Under the pieces are notes generated by a model that saw only the letters and a list, made by a program, of their open reading frames with translations, had not been told where the DNA came from and did not search any database. Shown piece by piece: positions 33,197-42,192 of a DNA stretch of 64,000 nt (the first letter of the stretch is position 1; each line of letters opens with the position of its first letter). This stretch comes from Methylobacterium organophilum (GTDB lineage: Bacteria > Pseudomonadota > Alphaproteobacteria > Rhizobiales > Beijerinckiaceae): assembly GCF_022179465.1 (NCBI RefSeq), contig NZ_BPQV01000008.1:1-64000 (forward strand), read 5' to 3'. The position numbers and the translations under genes are program-made.

Positions 33197-35272
33197 TCAC
33201 GCGGCCCGTGTCGCCACCTGGCTCATGACCTCGCGGGTCGGGCCGTCGGCGACGATGCGGCCGTTCTCCAGCCAGACGAGGCGGTCGACGAGGGACAGGA
33301 CGGGCGCCCGGTGGCTGGCGACGATCACGGTGCGGCCTGCGAGGAACGGCCGGAGCCGCTCGATGATCCGCGCCTCGAACTGGCTGTCCATGGCCGCCGT
33401 GGGCTCGTCGAGGACGAGGACCGGCGCGTCGCGCATCAGCGCACGGGCGAGGCAGATGGCCTGTCTCTCACCGCCGGACATCCGCCGCCCGTGCGGGCCG
33501 ACCTCCATGCCGTATCCCGAAGGATGATTGGCGACGAGATCCTTCACCGTGCTCGCATGGACCGCGGCCTGGAAGACCGTCTCGTCCACCTCGGGCAAGC
33601 CGCGCACGATGTTCTCGCGGATCGTCCCGTCGAAGAGCTCGCAGTCCTGGGGCATGAACGCGACCTGCCGGCGCAGCCAGCGGGGATCGAACTGGCGGAT
33701 GTCGTGCTCGTCGACGAGGACATGGCCGGTATCCGGGGCATAGAGGCGCGGGATGAGGTGGGCCAGGGTGCTCTTGCCCGAACCGATACGGCCGATGATG
33801 CCGACCCGCTCCCCCGGCGCGATCGTCAGGTTGATGCCCTCGAGCGCCGGCCTGGGCTCGTTCGGGTAGCGGAAGGAGACCTCCGTCAGCCGGAGCCCCC
33901 CGGCGATCGGCGTCTTCGGCCGCAGCACGTCGCCGGCCTGCTCGCTCGGAACGTGGCCCAGGGCCGTCGCATGCTTGAGGGATTCGCCCAGGCTGAAGGC
34001 GCGCACGAGGTTGGCGGCGAGAGCGGCGACCGGCGAGATCACGCGGCTCGTCAGAAGGATCGAGGCCACCAGGGCGCCGGTGGTCATGCGCCCGGAATTG
34101 ATGAGGAAAACGCCGATCACGAGGGAGAGCACGTTGCTGCCCTGGAGGAGCGTGCTCGCGGCGAGGCCGGCGAAGGCCGAGGCGTTCCGGCCGAGATGCC
34201 CGTGGTAGCCCATGGAATCCGCGAGCCGCGCCCAGCGCGCCGAGGCCACCCGCTCGAAGCCCGCCGCCTTGACGGCCTCGAGGGCCCGGGTGCTCTCCTC
34301 GATCAGCGCGGCGCGATGCACCTGGCTGCGGGCGCTCGCATGGTGCGCCCGGCGCCCGGCGAGATAGGCGCCGACATTGACGCCGACGACGGCGAGGATG
34401 GTCAGGACCGGGGCTACCACCACCCATTCCGCGAGGAAGGCGACGTAGAAGAGGGTGGCGACCGCGAAGGGCAGATCGACGAGGAGGCCGGCGAGGAGCG
34501 GCGGGGCGGCGAGGCAGGCTCCCTCGATCGCCGAGAAGGCGCTCGACACGATCCCCGACCGCCGCTGGGCATGGGCGAGCTCGGCGTTCATGAGGCGGCC
34601 GAAGAGGCCCTGCTGCAGCGCGAGGCTCGTCGAGATCCCGATCGCCTCCTGGATCCGGCCGCGCATCCGCCGGCAGAAGAGATCGACGAGGAGAACGATC
34701 ACGATGCCCCCGGTCATCGCCCAGAGGGTCTCCACCGCGTGATGGGGAATGATCCGGTCGTAGACCGCCATGCTGTAGAGCGGGAGGGCGAGGACGAAGA
34801 GGTTTCCCAGAGCGGCGGCGAGGAGAAGCTGCGGGAAGAGCCGCGAGGCGAGGGTCGCCTTCACGATCCGCCGGACGAGGTCCGGGTCCCCGGGGGGCAG
34901 GGCCGGCGTCTCTTCGACCGGTTCCGCGCGGGCCGGCACGAGCACCGTCCCGGAATAGGCCTGATCGAGTGCGTCGCCGGAGAGCGTTTCCTCGCCCTCC
35001 GCGGTACGGCATCGGAAGGTGCCATCGGCCTCGCGCGCCAGGAGGCCGATCCCCGTCCCGTCGCGCAGGACCGCCACGCAGGGGAGCACGGCGGCATCGA
35101 TGGCGGCGAGCGGACGGCTTTCCATGGCCATGCCGCCGGCCTGCAACGGCAGCTTGTCGAAAGCGGCGACGAGGTGCTCGCCCCTCGTAACGGACGGTTG
35201 TATAGATCGGGGACGACGGACGGCGCGCAAGGCCCTCGACCAGTCCATCGGATTTCTTCGTACGGCCGCCAT
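33197..35272 (-). CDS. Type I secretion ABC transporter
   Basis: A 691-residue exporter of the LapB/HlyB class. The N-terminal part (about 55-110, AVLPCVAVLRDGTGIGLLA then a GTVLVPA strand) is a C39-like domain without protease activity signs, as in RTX exporters. A six-helix TM domain follows (about 145-430). The nucleotide-binding domain has Walker A GRIGSGKST (about 493), signature MSGGERQ (about 598; LSGGQ variant), Walker [13 protein letters not shown] (about 620) and H-loop ASHR. It starts at ATG 35272, divergent from the HlyD gene, with an AAGG ribosome-binding site. It is first in the minus-strand operon that includes the adhesin, its likely substrate. Confidence 0.93.
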   Translation of the reverse strand: MAAVRRNPMDWSRALRAVRRPRSIQPSVTRGEHLVAAFDKLPLQAGGMAMESRPLAAIDAAVLPCVAVLRDGTGIGLLAREADGTFRCRTAEGEETLSGDALDQAYSGTVLVPARAEPVEETPALPPGDPDLVRRIVKATLASRLFPQLLLAAALGNLFVLALPLYSMAVYDRIIPHHAVETLWAMTGGIVIVLLVDLFCRRMRGRIQEAIGISTSLALQQGLFGRLMNAELAHAQRRSGIVSSAFSAIEGACLAAPPLLAGLLVDLPFAVATLFYVAFLAEWVVVAPVLTILAVVGVNVGAYLAGRRAHHASARSQVHRAALIEESTRALEAVKAAGFERVASARWARLADSMGYHGHLGRNASAFAGLAASTLLQGSNVLSLVIGVFLINSGRMTTGALVASILLTSRVISPVAALAANLVRAFSLGESLKHATALGHVPSEQAGDVLRPKTPIAGGLRLTEVSFRYPNEPRPALEGINLTIAPGERVGIIGRIGSGKSTLAHLIPRLYAPDTGHVLVDEHDIRQFDPRWLRRQVAFMPQDCELFDGTIRENIVRGLPEVDETVFQAAVHASTVKDLVANHPSGYGMEVGPHGRRMSGGERQAICLARALMRDAPVLVLDEPTAAMDSQFEARIIERLRPFLAGRTVIVASHRAPVLSLVDRLVWLENGRIVADGPTREVMSQVATRAA

Positions 35273-35371
35273 GTGAGCCTTTGCAGTCTTAGTCCGGGCT
35301 AGACTGGTAAACGGGCATGCTTAGCTGTCGATTAACAAAGCCGGAGCATAAGGAGCTATCGCATAACGGGG
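35273..35371. promoter_or_regulatory. Divergent promoter region of the secretion locus
   Basis: 99 bp separate the ABC gene (minus) from the HlyD gene (plus). It contains GTCTTAGTCCGGGCTAGAC, a gapped dyad (GTCTTAG / CTAGAC), and a short TTAACAAAG stretch. Both transcripts of the locus must start here or upstream, so the site would coordinate adhesin and translocon expression. No regulator gene is adjacent. Confidence 0.4.
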
Positions 35372-36691
35372 ATGGTGAGGATGACGGACGAAGCGTTTCG
35401 GGCGCCGGCATGGAGAGCCGAGTCGCCGGAGCCGCCGCTCTGCGACCAGCTCGTGCGCGAGACGCACCGGACCGTCCTCCTAGGTCTCGCCGCCGGGATG
35501 ATCGCCCTGCTGGCCTGGGCGAGCCTGACGCAGATCGATGCGGTGACGCGCAGCACCGGCATGATCGTGCCCTTCACGCAGAACCAGATCGTGCAGCATC
35601 TCGAAGGCGGCATCGTCTCGGAGATCCTGGTGCGCGAGGGCGATCGCGTCGAGAAGGATCAGGTCCTGGTGCGGATCCGCGACGTGCAGTCGGAGACGAC
35701 GCTCCAGCAGACCCGGACGCAGCTCGCCGCCAAGCGCGCGACTCTGGCGCGCCTGGAGGCCGAGCTCGCGGGCGCGCCGGCGGTCACCTTTCCCACCGAC
35801 CTCGCGGAGAACCGCATCCTCGACAGCGAGCGGGAGCTCTTCAGCCAGCGCCAGCGGGACCATAGCGAGCAGATCTTCATCCTGGAGGACAAGATCCGCC
35901 AGCAGGAGCTCGCCCTCGCGGGGCTGAAGGCCCGGCGCTCGAACCTGCAGCGGGAGCGCGAGCTCTCCGCGCAGCGCGCGCAGAGCCTCCAGCGCCTGAG
36001 CGACCTCGGGGCCGTGTCGAAGAACGAGCTCCTCCAGGCGCTCACCGCGCTCCAGCAGATCGACACCCGGATCGAGGATCTGGCGCACGACATCCCGCAG
36101 ACGGAGGCGGCACTGAGCGAAGCGGCCCGCCAGCGCAATGCCGCCCTCCTGAAGTTCCGCTCCGACGCGGTGGAGGAGAAGACGAAGGTCTTTGTCGAGA
36201 TCAGCCAGCTGATCGAGGCCGTCGCCGCCCTGAAGGAGCGTGCGGTCCGCACCGACATCCGGGCGCCGGTGTCGGGAACCGTCAACAAGCAGATGATCGC
36301 GACCGTGGGCGGCGTCATCGCCGCGGGCGCTCCGATCATGGAGATCGTCCCGCGCAGCGACACCATCGCCATCGAGGCGCAGCTCCCGCCGCAGGACCGG
36401 GCCGACATCTGGCCCGGCACCAAGGCGGTGGTGAAGATCACGGCCTACGAATATTCCGTCTACGGCTCCCTCGACGCGCAGGTCGTGGACATCTCCCCCG
36501 ACATCATCAAGGAGAAGGACACGCCGCCCTATTTCCGGGTCCGGCTGAACGCGCCCAACCGCCTCGGCGACAACCGCCCGATCATCCCCGGCATGATGGC
36601 GAATGTCGACATCCTCACCAAGCGGCACACGGTGCTGCAATATCTGCTGACCCCCCTCGCGGAGGTTCGCGACATGGCCTTCCGCCGCTGA
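35372..36691 (+). CDS. HlyD-family periplasmic adaptor of type I secretion
   Basis: A 439-residue membrane-fusion protein. A single N-terminal TM helix (about 33-53) is followed by a lipoyl half-motif (QHLEGGIVSEILVREGDRVEKDQVL, about 75-100), a long coiled-coil hairpin (about 110-290) and the second lipoyl half with RTDIRAPVSGTVN (about 297). A beta-barrel domain then leads to the HlyD C-terminal signature region with PGMMANVDI (about 413). It links the ABC transporter to the TolC-like protein. Starts at ATG 35372 or 35381 are both possible. It is divergent from the ABC gene. Confidence 0.92.
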   Translation: MVRMTDEAFRAPAWRAESPEPPLCDQLVRETHRTVLLGLAAGMIALLAWASLTQIDAVTRSTGMIVPFTQNQIVQHLEGGIVSEILVREGDRVEKDQVLVRIRDVQSETTLQQTRTQLAAKRATLARLEAELAGAPAVTFPTDLAENRILDSERELFSQRQRDHSEQIFILEDKIRQQELALAGLKARRSNLQRERELSAQRAQSLQRLSDLGAVSKNELLQALTALQQIDTRIEDLAHDIPQTEAALSEAARQRNAALLKFRSDAVEEKTKVFVEISQLIEAVAALKERAVRTDIRAPVSGTVNKQMIATVGGVIAAGAPIMEIVPRSDTIAIEAQLPPQDRADIWPGTKAVVKITAYEYSVYGSLDAQVVDISPDIIKEKDTPPYFRVRLNAPNRLGDNRPIIPGMMANVDILTKRHTVLQYLLTPLAEVRDMAFRR

Positions 36692-37048
36692 TCGAAGGAG
36701 CGGCCCAAGGTCCGGAATCGCCTGGCCGGGCCACGTCGCCCGTGGCCGAAGGGTCCCGGACGAGCGGTCCCCTCGCGCGATGCGCCGCCCGATCGAGAAC
36801 GTGGCGGCCTAGCGTGGCCCTTATGTCAGTCACCACGCGCTGCCTCAGCATTTGCAACTGCTCGTAGAAGCCCTGTTCCGAAATTTGGACAAGACCCCGC
36901 CAATATTACATCCTACGATTTCATTTTTCAGACTTGAACCACAGGATAGAACCCGGCGACCTTCAGTCTTGGCGGAGCGACACGATAAATTTAACTATAT
37001 GTTAAGGATAAGAAACCGTTAAATGCCCGGATCAACCGGGGTCCAGGA
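36692..37048 (+). promoter_or_regulatory. Intergenic region between HlyD and TolC-like genes
   Basis: 357 bp with no gene. It holds a GC hairpin GGCCACG/CGTGGCC (36729-36735 and 36741-36747) shortly after the HlyD stop and an AT-rich block (about 36890-37020) with the small dyad TTAAC-tatat-GTTAA. The AT-rich block probably carries a separate promoter for the TolC-like gene. Confidence 0.4.
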
Positions 37049-38548
37049 ATGTTCGGTCGCAGGCGGCTCATCGCGAAAAGACTTTTTGCGATCGCGCTGC
37101 TGTCGCTCTCCACCGCCGGCTGCGTCAGCCAGCGTGCCGCTCCGTGCGTCGGGACGGAAGACTACCCCGTTCCCTCGAATCTCTGCCGCGAATTCCCGAC
37201 GGCGACGATCCTCCCGCCCCCGTCCGAGACCGCGGAGCCTTCGCCGGCGGCCGACGGGAGCGGCCGCCCCGGCAAGGGAAAGGCCGGCGACACGGCGGTG
37301 GGGCCGAAGCCGGCCAAACAGGGAAGCCTGACGGTCCCCGAGACCGTCCGGCTGCTCATCCGGGAGAACCCCGACATCGGCATCGCCGCGGCCCGCGAGA
37401 AGGAGGCCTTCGCCGCCATCGACGGCGCCCGCGCCAGCCTCCTGCCCTCGGTCGACCTCTCCACGGCCGTCGGGCCGCAGCGGAACTGGGAGACGCACCC
37501 TGCCGGCAACGCGATCCGGCGCGAGGCGGGCGTCAGCATCCGGCAGAGCGTCTACGATTTCGGCGCGGCGGCGAGCAACATCGAGAGGGCGGCCCTCTCC
37601 TACGACAGCAGCACCAAGGCCCGCATCGCCAAGACGGAGCAGACGGTGTTCGACATGCTCGATCTTCTGATGAAGGTCGAGCAGATCGATGAGAACATCC
37701 ATCTTACCAAGAGGAACATCAAGGCGCACGAGACGATCCTCGACATCATCAAGACGAACGAGTCGAACGGCAACTCCACGGTCGCCGACATCAAGCGGGT
37801 GACCACACGCCTTGATGCGGCCCGCACGGCACTGATCGACCTCGTGACGGACCGGACCAACGCGGCCGATGCGTTCCGGCGCCTGACGGCGATGGACGTC
37901 GATCGGATCGCCGACACGGTGACCCCCCGGTTGAAGGACGACGTGATGGCCCTGGACGACGGCCAGCTCGATCGGAACCCCGAGATCCTCGCGATCCAGT
38001 ACGAGATCTCGTCGCTCCGGGAGCAGCTCCACGCGGCCGAGCTCGGCCTGATGCCGAATGTCGGCATCGAGGCCGGCTGGCGGGTCGGTCGGCAGATGAC
38101 CGAGCCGGACACGACTATCGATCGCCGCATGTACGGGAACGTCCTCCTGTCCATCCGGATGCCGATTCTGGACGGCGGCGCGAATACGAGCCTGCGCCAG
38201 CAGATCGCCGCCCGCCTCGAAGCCGCGACCCTCAAGCTCGACAAGCGTCGTCGCGAATTGCGCGAGGACGCACAGGGCGCCTCGCGCATCACGTCATCCG
38301 ATCAGGACAAGTCCGGAACGCTCGCCTCGCGGGTGGCTGCGGCCCGCAAAGTCCAGGATCTCTCCCTGGAGCAGTTCAGGAACGGCGGCCGGACCGTCTT
38401 CGAGCTGCTCGACAGCCAAGTCGATCTCGTGAAGGCGGAGCAAGATCTGATCGCCCAAACCTACGCCCGACGCCGGGCGCAGATCCGGTTCCTGCTCCTG
38501 AACGGCACCCTCGTCAGCCGAATCCTCTCCTCGAAGACGTCCATCTAG
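37049..38548 (+). CDS. TolC-family outer-membrane factor of type I secretion
   Basis: A 499-residue TolC-like protein with a lipoprotein-type leader (LLSLSTAGC, Cys at about 25). A disordered Pro/Gly/Lys-rich stretch (about 50-90) precedes two long helical repeats (TVPETVRLLIRENPDIGIA, about 94; the second repeat begins near LDRNPEILAIQ, about 308). A RQSVYDFGAAASN strand and a MPILDGGANTSLR strand mark the two beta elements, as in AggA/TolC proteins. It completes the trans-envelope channel for the adhesin. Cys acylation would be unusual for TolC but is seen in LapE/OprM-like relatives. Confidence 0.88.
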   Translation: MFGRRRLIAKRLFAIALLSLSTAGCVSQRAAPCVGTEDYPVPSNLCREFPTATILPPPSETAEPSPAADGSGRPGKGKAGDTAVGPKPAKQGSLTVPETVRLLIRENPDIGIAAAREKEAFAAIDGARASLLPSVDLSTAVGPQRNWETHPAGNAIRREAGVSIRQSVYDFGAAASNIERAALSYDSSTKARIAKTEQTVFDMLDLLMKVEQIDENIHLTKRNIKAHETILDIIKTNESNGNSTVADIKRVTTRLDAARTALIDLVTDRTNAADAFRRLTAMDVDRIADTVTPRLKDDVMALDDGQLDRNPEILAIQYEISSLREQLHAAELGLMPNVGIEAGWRVGRQMTEPDTTIDRRMYGNVLLSIRMPILDGGANTSLRQQIAARLEAATLKLDKRRRELREDAQGASRITSSDQDKSGTLASRVAAARKVQDLSLEQFRNGGRTVFELLDSQVDLVKAEQDLIAQTYARRRAQIRFLLLNGTLVSRILSSKTSI

Positions 38549-38571
38549 ACTCGGTCGCCGCCTCGCCCCCC

Positions 38572-38991
38572 TTAGGATGACGTGCGTTTCATGCCTTCGA
38601 TGCGAGCGCTCCGTCGCGCCGCGAACTCCCAGATCGGGATGCCGTGGGGCCGCCCGGGCAAGTCGCGATAGTAGGTCGACGTATCGAAGCTGATCCGATC
38701 CTCGCTGACGGCCGTTACGCGCCGGTCGGGCAGCATCAGGGCGCCGCACCAGCAGGTCCGCATCGTGCCCAGATCCGGATGCACACCGAACAATTCGACG
38801 TCGCTCCACCCGTAGTGGGCGGCCTCCGCCCCGAAGCGGTCGATGAAATCGAGGGCGGATTCGGAGATCCGCCGCCAGTCTTCGCCGCTCAAGTTCGGGC
38901 AGGGCGATGAAGGCTGCAGGGCGCTGAGGGCCGCCTGCCAGGCGGCCGCCTTCGGAGGGAGGAGATCAGAGGACAAGAGGGTGTCGGACAT
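38572..38991 (-). CDS. Conserved-looking hypothetical protein
   Basis: A 139-residue soluble protein convergent with the TolC-like gene. It has a helical N-terminus (WRRISESALDFIDRFGAEAAHYGW) followed by DVELFGVHPDLGTMRTCWCGALMLPDRRV and a beta-rich C-terminus. The segment GWSDVELFGVHP resembles a class of small alphaproteobacterial proteins of unknown function, often near mobile DNA. The start could also be GTG 38997; neither has a strong RBS. No function is proposed. Confidence 0.6.
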   Translation of the reverse strand: MSDTLLSSDLLPPKAAAWQAALSALQPSSPCPNLSGEDWRRISESALDFIDRFGAEAAHYGWSDVELFGVHPDLGTMRTCWCGALMLPDRRVTAVSEDRISFDTSTYYRDLPGRPHGIPIWEFAARRSARIEGMKRTSS

Positions 38992-38997
38992 TCTCAC

Positions 38998-39904
38998 GGT
39001 AGGGCTGGCCGCGCGTGGCGGCGATGGATGGCGGACAATCCCGCGGCTGCTCCCGACGGCGTCATGCCGACACAGTGCGAGGGAAGCGGGCGTGAACGAG
39101 ACGCGCGACGAGGGTCATCCTACCCTCGTCAAAGGATGGGAAGCAGTCAGAGGAGCTTCCGACTGCAAAACCTCCAAAATTCTATCACATTTCGCCAACT
39201 TTCTATTTTGGTGGAACAACTACAAAAATCAAAAAGGCACCTGATAAAAAATCAAAACAAATCATACACCAATAATATAATATTAAAAATAACCCTGCCA
39301 TAATGACAGTAAATATGTTATAACATTTGCGCTTGACGCAATCGTGTCACATGTATGGAATTACTTCACTGGCTTTTCAGATTGTATTCCTAATATAACA
39401 TCTGTTTATTTTTGAGACCTTGCTAGCATCCGTAAATATTTATATATATATGATTAATCTGTCTGTTATCTACATTTCAGTCAGCGAGCTCTCGGCGTGG
39501 TTCGGGCGCGAGCCCCCTTCCGGGAGAGAGGCTCTCCTGATCCTGGCCCGCCGTCGAAGGCCCTTGCCCCCGCCCGCCGGTCTTACGGAAAGGCGCAGCC
39601 GCACAGGGCCCCGGGACAGACCGGGGCCAACAGCGTCGGTGGAGGCCTCTCTCGATCGGAGCCGGATTTTGCGTGCCGGCCCACCACAGGGCCTTTCCGG
39701 TTGGCTCGGATCGCCCGATCGCCGAGATAGGGCCATCGGGTCCCCGCTTGCCGCAACGGCAGAAGCTCTCTCGGCCGGGAAAGCCTGCCGACGGCTCCGC
39801 CATCGGCGGCGACCCTATCGGCGCCTCGGTCCTCTACGGCCGGACCCGCCCCCGACGCAGACCGGCGCGGCAGGTTCTTCCGCCGTTCAGAGCGAAGAGC
39901 CGTC
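38998..39904. other. Intergenic region with AT-rich island
   Basis: 907 bp without a supported gene. From about 39165 to 39480 the DNA is strikingly AT-rich (runs such as AATAATATAATATTAAAAA and TATTTATATATATA), against about two-thirds GC around it. A sigma70-like TTGACG lies at about 39332. The part from 39480 to 39900 is GC-rich again with open frames lacking coding character. The island may be recently acquired DNA or a strong regulatory/nucleoid-binding region. Confidence 0.6.
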
Positions 39905-41224
39905 TCAGATCCCGGAACGGGCCTCTGGCACGGTCGATCCGGCCGGGAGAAAATCGCGACCGCTGTCGATCCGCGCCGGCCGGTCCGGCAGGCAAAGCTC
40001 GGTGATGCGCGGCGGGTTTTTCGCGATGACCTTGCCGCGCCGCAGGACGAGGAGCCGCGTCGGCTTCAGCCGCAGGGCCTCCACCACGTCCGCCGCCTGC
40101 AGGACGACGAGATCGGCATGGCAGCCGACCGCGAGGCCGTAGCCTTCGAGCCCCATGAGGCGGGCGGAATGGGTGGTGACGGCCTCGAAGATCCGGTGCT
40201 TGTCCGCGACGCTGCCCATCTGCGCCACATGGATCGCCATATGCGCGACCTCGAGCATGTCGGCCGAGCCCATCGCGTACCAGGGGTCCATGGTGCAGTC
40301 CTGGCCGAGGGCGACGGTGAGGCCGGCGTCCATCAGTTCGCGCACCCGCGTCAGGCCGCGCCGCTTCGGATAGGTGTCGTGCCGGCCCTGGAGCATGATG
40401 TTGATGAGCGGATTGGCGATGACCTGCATCCGCGCCTCGGCCATCAGGGGAATGAGTTTCGAGACGTAGTAATTGTCCATGGAATGCATGGAGGTGAGGT
40501 GCGAGCCGGTCACCCGCCCCTGCAACCCGAAGCGGACGGTCTCGGCGGCCAGGGTCTCGACATGGCGCGAGAGCGGATCGTCGGTCTCGTCGCAATGCAC
40601 GTCGACCGGCAGGCCCCGCTCCGCCGCGATCCGGCAGATCGCCTCCAGCGAGCGGGCGCCCTCGGCCATGGTGCGCTCGAAATGCGGGATGGCGCCGACG
40701 ACGTCGAGGCCCATGTCGAGGGCGCGTTCGAGGGAGCGCGGCCCCTCCGGCGCACGGTAATAGCCGTCCTGCGGGAAGGCGACGAGCTGGAGGTCAATGT
40801 AGGAACGGACCCGCTCGCGCACCTCCAGGAGCGCTTCCGCCGTGACGAGGCGCGGATCGGAGGTATCGACGTGGCTGCGGATGTGGAGGAGCCCCTGCGA
40901 GACCGCCAGGTCGCAGTAGCGCAGGGCCCGCTCGACCAGGGCCTCCTTCGTCAGGAGCGGCCGCAATTCGCCCCAGAGGGCAATGCCCTCGAGCAGCGTG
41001 CCGGAGACGTTCATCCGCGGCAGGCCGAGGGAGAGCGTCGCGTCCATGTGGAAATGCGGATCGACGAAGGGCGGGGAGACGAGGCGCCCGCCGACGTCGA
41101 TCACCTCGCCGGCCTCGGCCGCGATCGCCAGGGCCAGGGCGGCGATGCGCCCTCCCCTCACGGCGATGTCGATGCCCTGGCGGCCGTCGGGAAGCGTGGC
41201 GTTGCGCAGGATCAGGTCGAACAT
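39905..41224 (-). CDS. CodA-like cytosine (modified-cytosine) deaminase
   Basis: A 439-residue amidohydrolase very similar in blocks to E. coli cytosine deaminase: metal-binding FVDPHFHMD, HCDETDDP (catalytic Glu), SHLTSMHS (His), INIMLQGRHDTYPKRRG and GQDCTMDPWY. In CodA the last block is GHDDVFDPWY. The metal-binding Asp (D309 here) is kept, but the next residue, CodA Asp314, which contacts the substrate ring, is Cys310. Substitutions at this position change specificity towards 5-substituted cytosines. It is the last gene of a BMP/ABC uptake operon, 23 nt after a permease gene. Start ATG 41224 matches the family N-terminus. Confidence 0.88.
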   Translation of the reverse strand: MFDLILRNATLPDGRQGIDIAVRGGRIAALALAIAAEAGEVIDVGGRLVSPPFVDPHFHMDATLSLGLPRMNVSGTLLEGIALWGELRPLLTKEALVERALRYCDLAVSQGLLHIRSHVDTSDPRLVTAEALLEVRERVRSYIDLQLVAFPQDGYYRAPEGPRSLERALDMGLDVVGAIPHFERTMAEGARSLEAICRIAAERGLPVDVHCDETDDPLSRHVETLAAETVRFGLQGRVTGSHLTSMHSMDNYYVSKLIPLMAEARMQVIANPLINIMLQGRHDTYPKRRGLTRVRELMDAGLTVALGQDCTMDPWYAMGSADMLEVAHMAIHVAQMGSVADKHRIFEAVTTHSARLMGLEGYGLAVGCHADLVVLQAADVVEALRLKPTRLLVLRRGKVIAKNPPRITELCLPDRPARIDSGRDFLPAGSTVPEARSGI

Positions 41225-41247
41225 GGGCTCTTTCCGGAGGAAGCGGA

Positions 41248-42192
41248 TCAGCGCTCGCCGCGCCGATAGGGCTGCATCAGGGCCTGCGGCACGCGGGCGT
41301 TGCGCGCCATGGCGGCGAGCGCCGCGATGGACAGGAGATAGGGGATCATCAGGAAGAGCTGATACGGCACGGCGCCGTTCAGCACCGTCTGCAGCCGGAG
41401 CTGGAAGCCGTCGAAGAAGGCGAAGAGCAGCGCGCCGAGAAGGGCGCGGCCCGGCCGCCAGGAGGCGAAGACCACCAGGGCGATGCAGATCCAGCCGCGG
41501 CCCTGCATCATGGTCGGGAAGAAGCTGTTGAAGGCCGACAGCGTCAGGTAGGCGCCGCCCAGGCCCATCAGGGCGCTGCCCACCACGACGGCGCCGTAGC
41601 GCAGGACAATCGGGTCGATCCCCTGCGCCTCCGCCGCATGCGGGTTCTCGCCCGTCAGGCGCAGGGCGAGGCCGAGGGGCGTGCGGGCAAGGATATAGGC
41701 CAGGACCAGGGCGAGGAGGATGGCGAGATAGGTCGGCGGCGTCTGGGAGAACAGGGACGGGCCGACCAGGGGCAGCGTCGACAGGCCCGGGAGCTCGACC
41801 GGCTGGAACGGCGTGATCGTCGGCGGGGTGCCGGCCACCGGCACCATCAGCCGGAAGACGTAGTAGCCGAAGCTCGACGCGAACAGCGTCACCCCGAGGC
41901 CCACCACGTGCTGGGACAGGCCGAGGGTGACGGTGAGCACCGCGTGGAGCAGGCCGAAGGCCGCCCCCGCCAGCCCCGCGACCAGCAGCCCCGTCCAGAG
42001 GTCGGCCCCGCGATAGACCGCGAGCCAGCCGATCATGGCGCCGAAGGTCATGATGCCCTCGATGCCGAGATTGAGGACGCCCGCCCGCTCGCAGAGGAGC
42101 GCGCCGAGGGTGCCGAAGATCAGGGGCGTGGCGATGCGCAGGACCGCCGCCCACAATCCCGCCGAGGAGAGGATGTCGAGGAGATCCATCAT
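41248..42192 (-). CDS. ABC transporter permease, nucleoside/BMP type (second permease)
   Basis: A 314-residue hydrophobic protein with about 8-9 TM helices, of the RbsC-like permease family found with BMP binding proteins. The typical segment GTLGALLCERAGVLNLGIEGIM (about 29-50) is present, as is the GENPHAAEAQGID coupling loop (about 178). It overlaps the stop of the first permease gene (ATGA) and is 23 nt before the deaminase gene. Together with the other permease it forms the membrane channel of the importer. Confidence 0.92.
   Translation of the reverse strand: MMDLLDILSSAGLWAAVLRIATPLIFGTLGALLCERAGVLNLGIEGIMTFGAMIGWLAVYRGADLWTGLLVAGLAGAAFGLLHAVLTVTLGLSQHVVGLGVTLFASSFGYYVFRLMVPVAGTPPTITPFQPVELPGLSTLPLVGPSLFSQTPPTYLAILLALVLAYILARTPLGLALRLTGENPHAAEAQGIDPIVLRYGAVVVGSALMGLGGAYLTLSAFNSFFPTMMQGRGWICIALVVFASWRPGRALLGALLFAFFDGFQLRLQTVLNGAVPYQLFLMIPYLLSIAALAAMARNARVPQALMQPYRRGER

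Noticed and set aside
39470-39900. Overlapping frames of 70-240 residues on both strands
   Set aside because: All are Arg/Pro/Gly-rich without recognisable motifs or RBS; I regard the region as non-coding.
39905-42154. A 749-residue fusion of permease-region and deaminase
   Set aside because: The upstream part is an out-of-frame reading of the permease gene at 41248-42192; the deaminase begins at 41224 with a family-type N-terminus.
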